Shown here one piece after another: positions 1 through 8,092 of a stretch of 64,000 bases of DNA; position 1 is the first letter of the stretch; every line of letters starts with the position of its first letter. The stretch comes from Deltaproteobacteria bacterium. Its GTDB lineage: Bacteria > Desulfobacterota > Desulfomonilia > UBA1062. A program made the translations under genes and the position numbers. The notes beneath the pieces were generated by a model. It ran no database searches and had not been told where the DNA came from. It was given only the letters and a program-made list of their open reading frames with translations. The stretch spans positions 62,001 through 126,000 of the forward strand of contig JAHDQN010000008.1 of assembly GCA_018433775.1 (NCBI GenBank), given 5' to 3'.

Positions 1-1294
1 CCATGCGGCTCCACCTGCTCCCGTCATATCGGAGAACCGTCCCGCTGTACCCCACCGCGAAAACCGGTGCCATGCCCTGGGCCACACCCCAGACCCCGGT
101 CAGCCTGCTGGTCTGCCCGCTGCTCATTGCGGTCCAGGTACTGCCGTTGAAGCGCAGGACCGTACCTCGTTCCCCCACGGCGAATACATGATACCGCGAG
201 TTGCCCCATACACCATAGAGCCACTCGGTGGTCGGGGTGCTCATCAGTTTCCAGTAAGATCCATTATATCTGGCCGCAGCGCCGCTCTGTCCCACGATGA
301 ATGCATCGCTTGCCGTTCTGCACCAGACCGAATTGAGCAGAACGTTTATCCCGCTGTTCATGGCCTTCCAGGATGATCCGGCGAGGGAGTAGACCATGCC
401 CCGTTCACCCACTGCGAAAACATATTTTCCCGGTATGCCCCAGACAGCGGAGAAGAAGTCTTTTGTCCCGGTGCTCATGACCCTCCACGAGGAACCGTCG
501 TAGTAGAGGACCCTTCCCCACTCACCCACTGCAAAAACGCTCCGCCCCGAGCCGCCCCAGACCCCGGTCAGCCATTCGTCTGCAGGGCTCTGCATCGGTT
601 CCCATCCCCAGCCGTCATAGTGGAGAATCGCCCCGTTGCTCCCCACGGCAAAGACATCGTTTCCGGACGCACCCCATATGCCGGTGAGATCCTCTTCGGT
701 GCCGCTGTCCATCATAGCCCAGCCCTCGCCGTCATAATGGAGCACAGTGCCGCTGTATCCGACAACGAAAACATCGTTCCACGAGCTCCCCCACACCCCT
801 CTGAGCGGTACCGAGACACCGCTTACCATGGGGATGAATGCGCTGCCGTTAAAGTGCAGTATCGTCCCTCCCTCCCCCACGATGATCAGATCGCTGCCCG
901 ACGTCCCCCAGAGCCCGTACAGACATGCCTCTGTGCCGCTATTCATATCGTTCCAGGAATACCCGTTAAAATGGAGGGCCGTGCCTCCTTCCCCCACCAC
1001 GGTCACATCCCTTGACGAAGTTGCCCATATCCCGTGAAGCGACCGGTCCGTCGGACAGGCAAAGCCTCTCAAGGTCCTGCCGTCATATCCGACCACCGCA
1101 CCGGCATCGCCCACGGCGATCATGCCGCTGGTGTATGACGCCCAGACCGCGTTGAGCGTGTTTCCCTGGGGCAGGGGATTCTGCCAGTTCCATTCCCAGG
1201 CGGAAGCGACACAGGAAAACATGCACGAAATACTCACCAGAAAAATCTGTACGGCGCACGCGAACGCACGGAAACAACCATGACCTTTCCCCAT
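1..1294 (-). CDS. Secreted repeat protein with beta-propeller-like repeats (partial, C-terminus beyond left edge)
   Basis: The frame is open for 431 codons from ATG (complement 1294-1292) to the window edge, so the C-terminus is missing. A strong ribosome site (AAAGGAGG) lies just upstream of the ATG. The first ~30 residues look like a signal peptide: basic start, hydrophobic core, then a small-residue SCVASA stretch. About ten tandem ~39-residue units follow, each of the pattern G-[IV]-WG-S-DVFAVG-GT-L-H-YDG-W-M-SG. Units near the middle match this pattern best and the first is the most diverged. Such WG/DVFAVG repeats occur in predicted secreted beta-propeller-like proteins of delta-proteobacteria and myxobacteria; the fold is inferred from the periodicity. 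Ligand and role are unknown. It stands alone, downstream of a leftward terminator at 1693-1758. Confidence 0.85.
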   Translation of the reverse strand, partial: MGKGHGCFRAFACAVQIFLVSISCMFSCVASAWEWNWQNPLPQGNTLNAVWASYTSGMIAVGDAGAVVGYDGRTLRGFACPTDRSLHGIWATSSRDVTVVGEGGTALHFNGYSWNDMNSGTEACLYGLWGTSGSDLIIVGEGGTILHFNGSAFIPMVSGVSVPLRGVWGSSWNDVFVVGYSGTVLHYDGEGWAMMDSGTEEDLTGIWGASGNDVFAVGSNGAILHYDGWGWEPMQSPADEWLTGVWGGSGRSVFAVGEWGRVLYYDGSSWRVMSTGTKDFFSAVWGIPGKYVFAVGERGMVYSLAGSSWKAMNSGINVLLNSVWCRTASDAFIVGQSGAAARYNGSYWKLMSTPTTEWLYGVWGNSRYHVFAVGERGTVLRFNGSTWTAMSSGQTSRLTGVWGVAQGMAPVFAVGYSGTVLRYDGSRWSRM

Positions 1295-1692
1295 GACTCA
1301 CAACCTCCTTTTATGGATACATCATCCGCCTTCCCTGATATCCTCAAGCCTGAAATTTCCCGTATGAAAACGAGGGTGGTTCACCAGCATGCCTTTTAAA
1401 TGGGAGGGATGTCCATGTTGCAGCCGGGATGCAGGCATGCATCGGAACAGGATCAAGCGGACGAAACCATGCATGCACTTCATGCTCAGAATATGCTGAT
1501 ATTCAGAATGTAATAATAATTCCCAGTGCGAAGATATCAAACGCCGGAGCAGGTGAATCTCCCTCGGAACAGCGGATCTTAAAAGGTTCGCCTGCCGGAA
1601 ATATTCCGCGTGAGATCCGGCGGAAAAGACAGCGGTCATGGACGGGTCGGTGAAGTCGCGGGTGGTAGCGGAGAGGATCCTGAGAAAAAGGC

Positions 1693-1758
1693 AAAAAAAA
1701 AGCCAGAAGAAAGTCTGAGGATAGGCATAAATTGGAGGGTTATGCCCTTTCTTCTGGC
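1693..1758 (-). terminator. Leftward Rho-independent terminator with a bulged two-part stem
   Basis: On the minus strand a 12-bp stem (1747-1758 with 1702-1713) encloses a 7-bp stem (1740-1746 with 1724-1730) with a 9-nt loop. Ten unpaired bases (1714-1723) lie on one side. Nine T residues follow directly (the A run at 1693-1701 on the plus strand). It would end transcripts from the MATE gene, 365 nt upstream, or from an unannotated RNA between them. Confidence 0.75.
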
Positions 1759-1898
1759 AAGAAGGAGGCCTCTCTTTTGAAGAGAGTTCTTGACCAGTGT
1801 ATAAACCAGATCCGAACATTTCCTGGAATCGGCCGAACTCTGAAACGCATGTAATACAACGGGCCGGTGCAAGGGCAAAATGTCCTATCCGCCGTTTT

Positions 1899-1917
1899 GG
1901 GGACGGGTTCACATTTC
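1899..1917. repeat. Dispersed repeat core, copy 1
   Basis: The 19-base core GGGGACGGGTTCACATTTC recurs exactly at 28220-28238 and with small changes at 28287-28305. Short cores of this GGGGAC...TTCACATTT type are seen as extragenic repeats in many bacterial genomes, often linked to REP-associated transposases; that link is recalled family knowledge. No transposase is in the window. Confidence 0.6.
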
Positions 1918-2050
1918 ACGATCCCGGAGCCAGGGCGGCCTGTCTGCGAGGCAGGTTCCCGGGCATGAGCGCCCGGGTGATGACATTGAGCAGTTTTCTG
2001 GCGGGTTCGATATTCCTAAAAACCGGCAGTGCGCGCAAGACACCGCACAG

Positions 2051-2095
2051 GACACGTTCATTCAGGACACGTTCATTCAGGACACGTTCATTCAG
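2051..2095. repeat. Three perfect 15-bp tandem repeats
   Basis: The unit GACACGTTCATTCAG is repeated three times without a mismatch (2051-2065, 2066-2080, 2081-2095), about 30 bp beyond the MATE stop codon. Read leftward in one frame it would encode a repeated LNERV pentapeptide, but no gene is recognised there. It may be a slippage product or a variable-number locus. Confidence 0.85.
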
Positions 2096-2123
2096 GGACA
2101 GACCGCAGGCCTGCGTCTCGCTG

Positions 2124-3530
2124 TCAGCTTTCAGCCGGCTCCGACTCGAGCTCCTGCACCGGGACATCCTCCCTGACCGCCCTGTCCCCTGCCTTTTTCT
2201 TCAGAAACTGAATCTCCCAGAACAGGCAGGTCCCGGTAAGGAGCGCCGCACCCAGGTCGGAAACCGGGCCGGCCAGCCATACGCCGTTCAGGCCGAGAAA
2301 TCCTGGAAGAATCAGCAGGGCCGGTATCAGCAGCAACACCTGCCTTGCAAGGTTCAGAAAGATCGCCTGCCTCGCCTTTCCCACTGCCTGAAAATAGTTT
2401 GCCCCCACGATCTGGAATCCGATAACGGGCAGCATGACGAAGAAGAGGCGCAGGGCATGGCTGCCCATGGCGATAAGCCCTGTGTCATTACCGCTGAATG
2501 CAGAGATGATCAGCGAGGGAAAAAGCATGGCAAAGACGAAGCCTGTGAGGGTCACTCCGGTTGCGACAATGGATGCGAGCCGAAGGGTTCTGATCACCCG
2601 GTCGAAGTTTCCCGCGCCGTAGTTGTAGCCGATGATAGGCTGGGCGCCCTGCGAGATCCCGACCACCGGCATGAGGATCAGCATGAGGATGCTGAAAATG
2701 ATACCCATGGCGGACAGTGCGGTGGTCCCGCCGTAGATCCTGAGCTGGTGGTTGAAGAGCGAGATGACAACGCTGGCCGCGATCTGCATGGCAAAGGGCG
2801 CGGAGCCGATCGCCATGATATCGAGCACGATGCGCTTTCTCAGATTGAAGGCCCGTGCGCGGAACCTGAGCAGGCTCCCTCCCCCCAGGAAATACCAGAG
2901 CACCAGAGCGGAAGAGCACGCCTGGGAGATAACCGTTGCTATGGCCGCACCCCTGATTCCCATATCGAGCCAGAAGATGAATACCGGGTCGAGCAGGATA
3001 TTCAGGAACGCCCCGATCAGCATGGTGGACATGGCCGTGTTCGGATTGCCCTCGCCACGGATGAAGTTGTTCATCCCGAAGCCGATGCACTGGAAAATCG
3101 TCCCGACAAGGATGATCTGGAGATAATCACGTGAATAGGGCAGGATATCGGCACTGGCCCCGAACATCAGGAGAATCGGCGTGGTGAACGCCAGGCCGAG
3201 GACGGTCAGCGCGGCGGAGACGATGATGAACAGGACAAGGGCGTTGCCCATGACGGTTTCCGCCTCGTCCTTCCTCTGCTGTCCGAGCCGGATGGAGATC
3301 AGTGAGGTGGCCCCGATGCCCACGAGCATGCCGAATGCCATGAGAATGATCATCATGGGGAACGCCACACTGATTCCCGCAATGCCCACAGCACCCACGG
3401 CGCGGCCGATGAAAATCCGGTCGACCACGTTATAGAGCGCGTGCACGAGCATGCCTACCACCGCCGGGAGGGAGAACCTCCACAGAAGTCCTGCAATGCC
3501 CTGTTCACCAAGTTGTCGTGCACGTTCCAT
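2124..3530 (-). CDS. MATE family efflux transporter
   Basis: Predicted inner-membrane cation/drug antiporter of the multidrug and toxin extrusion family, 468 residues, the usual size. Hydrophobic segments alternate with short loops in the twelve-helix MATE pattern. The N-terminal LLWRFSLPAVVGMLVHALYN, followed by DRIFIGRAVG, is typical of the NorM/DinF-like branch, and a second, similar half begins near residue 235. I start at ATG 3530 because GGAGAAGG precedes it; a TTG twelve codons upstream is also in frame. The C-terminus ends in a charged tail. It stands alone, leftward, with its likely terminator far downstream at 1693-1758. The exported substrate cannot be told from sequence. Confidence 0.93.
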   Translation of the reverse strand: MERARQLGEQGIAGLLWRFSLPAVVGMLVHALYNVVDRIFIGRAVGAVGIAGISVAFPMMIILMAFGMLVGIGATSLISIRLGQQRKDEAETVMGNALVLFIIVSAALTVLGLAFTTPILLMFGASADILPYSRDYLQIILVGTIFQCIGFGMNNFIRGEGNPNTAMSTMLIGAFLNILLDPVFIFWLDMGIRGAAIATVISQACSSALVLWYFLGGGSLLRFRARAFNLRKRIVLDIMAIGSAPFAMQIAASVVISLFNHQLRIYGGTTALSAMGIIFSILMLILMPVVGISQGAQPIIGYNYGAGNFDRVIRTLRLASIVATGVTLTGFVFAMLFPSLIISAFSGNDTGLIAMGSHALRLFFVMLPVIGFQIVGANYFQAVGKARQAIFLNLARQVLLLIPALLILPGFLGLNGVWLAGPVSDLGAALLTGTCLFWEIQFLKKKAGDRAVREDVPVQELESEPAES

Positions 3531-3782
3531 CCTTCTCCACACCTTCCCTTCAGTGGTCTGCGGCAATGGATATCCCGCAGCCGCCGCGCTGTCAACACCG
3601 GGGAAAAGGGCAGGTGATTATCCGTCCGGTCTCGCGAGTGCACGGACACTCTGCCGTGCATGATGCCGGGTTTGGGAGACAAAGGCAGGGTGCCGGCGGT
3701 CTTTTATTTCGAATGTCTCGCTCGATGATCTTTTTTCTCATGCATCCGATCCCTATGAAAACTGTGTCCATTGGGAGAAAGA

Positions 3783-4244
3783 ATGATGCAATCGAGAATT
3801 CGATCCATAAGGCGGCTCATCACGATACTGGCAGGGGTGCTGGTATTCGCCGCATTCATCGGCACCGCTGCATACGGATCCGATGGAGAGGCAACGGGCA
3901 AGCTGAACATAAACACGGCCACGCAGCAGGAGCTGGCCTGGTTTCTCTGGAGAAACGGGCTCGGCAATGCGGTCGAGCTCTCCGAGAACATCGTGAGCTA
4001 TCGCCAGTTGAACGGTCCGTTCAATGATATCCGGGGGCTCAGAGAGGTAAGCGGCATAACCGCATATGAGTTCGATCGGATCAAGCTCTGGGTCAAACTG
4101 GCGGGAGAATCGGATTATCGTCCCGGGAGAGAATCTCCGGCACTCCGATACCCTTACCCCGGAGCGCCGGTACCCCGTGACGACTATCCCCACAACCGGT
4201 ACCCGGATGACGAGCCGTACGGCCCCTGGAGAATACGGCCGTGA
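3783..4244 (+). CDS. Secreted helix-hairpin-helix (ComEA-like) protein
   Basis: A 153-residue protein with a basic N-terminus and hydrophobic stretch (ITILAGVLVFAAFIGTAAYG) that looks like a signal peptide or anchor. The following LNINTATQQEL resembles the ComEA-type HhH start, and the segment through FDRIKLWVKL fits a single HhH pair. Family members bind DNA, and ComEA works in natural transformation. The usual ELxxLPGIG core is altered here, with WFLWRNGLGNAVELSENIV in its place, so DNA binding is uncertain. The C-terminal 40 residues are proline-, tyrosine- and arginine-rich. The start is ATG 3783 (or 3786), preceded by GGGAGAAAG. No other competence genes are nearby. Confidence 0.72.
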   Translation: MMQSRIRSIRRLITILAGVLVFAAFIGTAAYGSDGEATGKLNINTATQQELAWFLWRNGLGNAVELSENIVSYRQLNGPFNDIRGLREVSGITAYEFDRIKLWVKLAGESDYRPGRESPALRYPYPGAPVPRDDYPHNRYPDDEPYGPWRIRP

Positions 4245-4295
4245 CCGGGTGCGGCAATGGTGCACAGCACAACGTGGACGGCGATTCATTTATCT

Positions 4296-4324
4296 TTGTA
4301 TTCCGTTGAGAGAAACGGTATAAT
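4296..4324 (+). promoter_or_regulatory. Sigma-70-type promoter candidate for the lipoprotein hydrolase
   Basis: TTGTAT (4296-4301), 17-bp spacer, then a perfect TATAAT (4319-4324). Transcription would start near 4331, about 55 nt before the in-frame ATG at 4387. Confidence 0.5.
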
Positions 4325-4372
4325 CAAGCATATACATGCCGTCGGCACCAACGGCACCTTTGTATCGTGAGT

Positions 4373-4389
4373 GAGGAGGTTTGTTTATG
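4373..4389 (+). promoter_or_regulatory. Strong ribosome site and ATG upstream of the hydrolase start
   Basis: GAGGAGG (4373-4379) sits 7 nt before ATG 4387, which is in frame with the hydrolase and would add 55 residues ahead of its lipoprotein signal. A CTCAC-GGCA-GTGAG hairpin lies just before the internal ATG 4552. The upstream site may be the true start, a leader, or a coupling device. Confidence 0.5.
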
Positions 4390-4551
4390 GGCTATCGGAT
4401 CGAACAGAGAAACTGCCTCCTGTTCCACAACACCCGGACTCGCAGTGCACCGGTCCCTGCCTTTAGCCTCAAGGCACAGGATCGCGGGTTTCCGCCGCTC
4501 AGGCACAAACGCGCAAAAGAAACTGCTCACGGCAGTGAGCGAGTGACCGGC

Positions 4552-5478
4552 ATGAAGGGGCGCTATCTCCTGTTCCTTTTTGCGTTCCTGATCCTGGGGA
4601 CAGGGCTTCTCTCGTGCAGGACCGCGATCGGTCCGGGGGACAGGGCCTGGAGCAGGGAAAACGACCAGCTCGGCAAAACCCTCGACGTGGACGGATATTC
4701 TCTGCACTACATCGATGTGGGCACCGGAGAGCCCGTGGTGCTGGTGCACGGATTCGCCGAGACCGTCTATTCCTGGCACGAAAATGTCCCGGCGCTGAGA
4801 GAGGCAGGGTTCAGGCTGATCATGATCGACCAGCCCGGGCACGGCCGGTCGGGCGCACCCGGCGGGTCGTACGCCTACACCCTCGAAAATCAGGCCAAGG
4901 CGATCGTGAAGCTCACCGAGCACCTGGGTCTCTGGAAGTTCAACATCATCGGGCACTCCACGGGAGGCAGCATCGCTCTTTTCATCATGCTCAATCATCC
5001 CGGAAGGGTGCAGCAGGCAGTCGTGATCGACCCGGTCTGCTTCAAGCCGCCTTCAGTGCAGCTGCTGAAGATTCCCGGTATGGAATTCCTGGCGAATGTG
5101 TTCGGCGGCCGCTGGTCTGTCAGGACAGGGCTGGAGGATGCCTATTACGACGGCTACCGGGTCGATGAGGCACTGGTGGACGAGTATTCCCGGCCCCTGG
5201 CCCGGCCCGAATATTACCGGACCCTCATTTCTCTGGAAAAAGAGTTCTATTCTCCGGGCTTCCACAAGATGGCGGAAAGCTACAGCCGGATTCAGGCGCC
5301 GGTGTTGATCATCTGGGGGAAAGAAGATACCTGGCTCCCTGAAGAACAGGGCGCAATGCTGCACGGACGTATGGAGAACTCCACCCTGCAGGTGATCGAG
5401 AACTGCGGGCACATCCCCCACCAGGAATGCTCGGATAGGGTCAACCCGCTCATGGTACAGTTTTTTCAGCGGTTCTAA
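4552..5478 (+). CDS. Lipoprotein alpha/beta hydrolase
   Basis: A serine hydrolase of the alpha/beta-fold family, predicted to be a membrane-anchored periplasmic lipoprotein. From ATG 4552 the chain starts MKGRYLLFLFAF and continues LILGTGLLSC, a good lipobox with Cys about residue 22. Family motifs follow in order: oxyanion-hole LVHGFAETVYSW, the turn DQPGHGRSG, nucleophile elbow GHSTGGS, acid region IIWGKEDTWLP and the C-terminal His in CGHIPHQE. The substrate is unknown; relatives include haloalkane dehalogenases, esterases and epoxide hydrolases. I chose 4552 because a lipoprotein signal has to be N-terminal, although an in-frame ATG at 4387 has the better ribosome site. The gene stands alone behind its own promoter candidate. 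Confidence 0.88.
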   Translation: MKGRYLLFLFAFLILGTGLLSCRTAIGPGDRAWSRENDQLGKTLDVDGYSLHYIDVGTGEPVVLVHGFAETVYSWHENVPALREAGFRLIMIDQPGHGRSGAPGGSYAYTLENQAKAIVKLTEHLGLWKFNIIGHSTGGSIALFIMLNHPGRVQQAVVIDPVCFKPPSVQLLKIPGMEFLANVFGGRWSVRTGLEDAYYDGYRVDEALVDEYSRPLARPEYYRTLISLEKEFYSPGFHKMAESYSRIQAPVLIIWGKEDTWLPEEQGAMLHGRMENSTLQVIENCGHIPHQECSDRVNPLMVQFFQRF

Positions 5479-5574
5479 AAAAATGTCCTGCAAAAGCGGC
5501 CTTTTTCGGCCGGGTACTGATCAGGACCCTGAACAGCCACCCTTCCCTTTTTCTTCGGTCTCATCATGTGAGGG

Positions 5575-5604
5575 TTGCATGAGTATGGCTTTCGCGTTTA
5601 TTAT
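5575..5604 (+). promoter_or_regulatory. Promoter candidate for yqhD
   Basis: TTGCAT (5575-5580), 18-bp spacer, TATTAT (5599-5604). The -10 matches the consensus at five of six positions; the -35 is weaker. It lies 84 nt before the yqhD start codon. Confidence 0.35.
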
Positions 5605-5687
5605 TACCCGTGAAATACCGTCTGTCTGCATGATGCGGGGCGATGCATACAGCGAATTGCACGAAAGTGATGTCGGAAGGAGGAAAC

Positions 5688-6845
5688 ATGCTCAATTTCA
5701 AGTATCATAACCCCACCAGGATCATCTTCGGCAAAGGGCGCATCAGGACCGTGGCAAAAGAGATTCCGGAAGGGTCGAGGATCCTGGTCACCTATGGAGG
5801 CGGCAGCATCCGGGAAAACGGGGTGCTCGACCAGGTGACCGGGGCTCTTCAGGGCCGCGACGTGCTGGAGTTCGGCGGCATCGAGCCCAATCCCGAGTAT
5901 GATACGCTGATGAAGTGCGTCGAGCTGGCGCGCAGCGAACGGGTCGATTTCCTCCTCGCCGTGGGCGGCGGGTCCGTAATCGACGGGACCAAGTTCATCG
6001 CGGCTGCAGTGCCGCACCAGGGGGACCCGTGGGAGATCGCGACCAGCTTCGGCAGACGCGTGGGAAGCTCCCTGCCCTTCGGCACCGTTCTCACCCTGCC
6101 CGCCACCGGCTCGGAGATGAACAACGGGGCCGTGGTCTCCCGGAGGTCCCTGAACGCCAAGCTGTCGTTCGGCCACCCATCGCTGTTCCCGGTGTTTTCG
6201 GTACTCGACCCCACCACCACCTATACCCTGCCCGCAGAGCAGATCAGCAACGGGATCGTGGACACCTTTGTCCATGTCACGGAGCAATACCTCACCTATC
6301 CGGTGCAGGGCAAGATTCAGGACCGCTTCGCCGAGGGCCTGCTGCTCACCCTGATCGAGGACGGGCCGATTGCGCTGAAGGAGCCCGAGAACTACGACGT
6401 GCGGGCCAATCTGATGTGGTGCGCCACGCTGGGCCTCAACGGCCTCATCGGCGCGGGCGTGCCCCAGGACTGGGCCACGCACATGGTAGGCCACGAGCTC
6501 ACTGCCCTGTACGGCCTGGATCACGGCAAGACCCTGGCCGTGGTGCTGCCCGCCCTGCTCAGTGCGCGCAGAAGCGAAAAGCGCGACAAGCTCCTGCAGT
6601 ATGCACAGCGTATCTGGGGAATCGCGGAAGGGGACGATGACGCAATGATCGATGCCGCCATCGAGAAGACCCGGGCGTTTTTCGAGAGCCTCGGGGTGCA
6701 CACTGCCTTAAGCGCCTACGGCATCTCGAACGAATGCATCCCGCGCGTGGCCGAGCTGCTGGAGCAGCACGGTCTGACCCGTCTGGGCGAACGCTCGGAC
6801 ATAACGCCCGAAACGGTCCGGAACATTCTGGAGCTCTGTCTGTAA
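5688..6845 (+). CDS. yqhD: YqhD-type iron-containing alcohol dehydrogenase / aldehyde reductase
   Basis: NADPH-dependent group III alcohol dehydrogenase that reduces aldehydes to alcohols in the cytoplasm. The 385-residue chain follows E. coli YqhD closely from end to end. Shared stretches include PTRIIFGKG, LEFGGIEPNP, LLAVGGGSVIDGTKFIAAA, LTLPATGSEMN, KIQDRFAEGLLLTLIEDG, LNGLIGAGVPQDWATH and GHELTALYGLDHG; the last two carry metal-binding histidines. ATG 5688 follows GGAAGGAGGAAAC, an excellent ribosome site. The E. coli enzyme detoxifies short-chain and lipid-derived aldehydes. The gene stands alone, so the substrate here remains open. Confidence 0.95.
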   Translation: MLNFKYHNPTRIIFGKGRIRTVAKEIPEGSRILVTYGGGSIRENGVLDQVTGALQGRDVLEFGGIEPNPEYDTLMKCVELARSERVDFLLAVGGGSVIDGTKFIAAAVPHQGDPWEIATSFGRRVGSSLPFGTVLTLPATGSEMNNGAVVSRRSLNAKLSFGHPSLFPVFSVLDPTTTYTLPAEQISNGIVDTFVHVTEQYLTYPVQGKIQDRFAEGLLLTLIEDGPIALKEPENYDVRANLMWCATLGLNGLIGAGVPQDWATHMVGHELTALYGLDHGKTLAVVLPALLSARRSEKRDKLLQYAQRIWGIAEGDDDAMIDAAIEKTRAFFESLGVHTALSAYGISNECIPRVAELLEQHGLTRLGERSDITPETVRNILELCL

Positions 6846-7014
6846 TCGGGCCCGCGGTTATCGCCATACCGCCGACATCGCCATGGGAAGGTGCCGATGT
6901 GCTGAATTCGGGGAGCCCCCACCGCTGAACAAGGACCTGGTTGATTTTTTCACTCCCTGGTTCTTTTTGCCGGACACCCTATAGAGTCCGGATCACGGGT
7001 TGTCACCCGGATCG

Positions 7015-7827
7015 TCACGCCCGGACTCCCCTGATCAGGCGCGCGCGGTCGCGGACCTCGATCCGGCGCTCTCTCGGAACCGCGAAATAGTTCGTCGTGC
7101 GCCTGGGATAGACATGGCTGTCCAGGAAGCATTGCAGGGAAAGGCTTTCGCCGTCGTGAGCAAGGCGGTTGGGCACGAAGATCAGATATTCGAGCTCGCC
7201 GAGCTGCTCCCACAATGCCTCTTTGGTATACCCCAGGGAGTTCCACTCGGAAGGCGCGCTCTCGAACATGACGACCGGGCGGCTTTCCGAAAGCACCTGT
7301 TTCCCGCCGCGGACAACCCCGAGCTCGGCGCCTTCGACGTCGATCTTGATCACGTCGACAGGGAGCGATGAAACGAGGTTGTCGAGCGTGTCCATGGGCG
7401 TGACGATCTCCCGTATGGAGTCATCTTTCCCCGATGGCCGCGAAAGCGAGCTGTATCCGGACCTGAGGTTGTGGATGAAGAAAGAGACCTCACCCCGGGA
7501 TTCACCGAGCGCACACTGATGGATCCGTGCAAACGGGAACTTCCACCGGAGCCTGTCCGCCTTCTCGGGAATGGCCTCGATCGCCACGATATCAACGCGC
7601 TTGTCGCTGCGGTGAACTTCGGAAATGACCGAGCCTATGTGCGCGCCCACATCGACGAACACCTTGCCGGACCGGCAGAGCTTCGTGACGAGCGAAAACG
7701 CGATCTGGTCGTTGACGAGAGACCCCACCGCTTCGGGATTACAGAGCAATGCACGCAGGAGATCGAACCTGTCGCGCGCGGACAGTGCCGCATGGCCAAG
7801 GACCGAGTTCAGAAACACTTGCTTCAT
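7015..7827 (-). CDS. FkbM family methyltransferase
   Basis: A 270-residue SAM-dependent O-methyltransferase of the FkbM family. The SAM-binding motif I is FVDVGAHIGS (residues ~57-66), followed by the acidic VAIEAIPE, and the family hallmark DVIKIDVEGAELGVVRGG lies near residues 158-175. FkbM proteins methylate sugars or small-molecule hydroxyls, often on surface glycans. No glycosyltransferases are adjacent, so the acceptor is unknown. ATG 7827 is preceded by GAGGAGG at good spacing. It lies 265 nt downstream of the DUF1846 gene on the same strand. That gap contains no gene or terminator I can see, so cotranscription is possible but not shown. Confidence 0.88.
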   Translation of the reverse strand: MKQVFLNSVLGHAALSARDRFDLLRALLCNPEAVGSLVNDQIAFSLVTKLCRSGKVFVDVGAHIGSVISEVHRSDKRVDIVAIEAIPEKADRLRWKFPFARIHQCALGESRGEVSFFIHNLRSGYSSLSRPSGKDDSIREIVTPMDTLDNLVSSLPVDVIKIDVEGAELGVVRGGKQVLSESRPVVMFESAPSEWNSLGYTKEALWEQLGELEYLIFVPNRLAHDGESLSLQCFLDSHVYPRRTTNYFAVPRERRIEVRDRARLIRGVRA

Positions 7828-8092
7828 CCAGCCACCTCCTCAAAACACCATGGGCCGATCTCCCCCCGGGCCGTAAGGATAAGGTCTGTCGGCTCGAGAA
7901 GGCCTCTGTCACCTGCTGACCGGGCAGGACAGACGCATCGCCTTTGTGTTCTCCATCGGCAGGAGCGGCCCCGGAGAATAGAGGCCGGCGCATCTTCCGT
8001 GTCCGGGCCGAAAAATCCGGCAGGATAGACAGGCGGGGTATCAACAGGTGTACCTGGGAGGGAAACCCCTGTCGGGGCCGGTCAGGACTGCA

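Larger units (their letters stand above)
1301..2123. other. Long non-coding stretch between the propeller-like gene and the MATE gene
   Basis: No recognisable gene lies here. A leftward open frame of 196 codons spans part of it, but it resembles no family I know and crosses a terminator hairpin. The stretch holds that terminator (1693-1758), a repeat core at 1899-1917, three perfect 15-bp tandem units (2051-2095), and two small palindromes around 1940-1978. Base composition is patchy, with an A-rich section near 1685-1730. Confidence 0.6.

Noticed and set aside
1322-1912. 196-codon leftward open frame in the first intergenic stretch
   Set aside because: It crosses a strong leftward terminator, has no recognised family, and its composition looks non-coding.
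1797-3134. 445-codon rightward open frame across the MATE gene
   Set aside because: It lies antisense to the clear MATE gene, has no ribosome site or known motif, and is a by-product of the GC-rich third positions.
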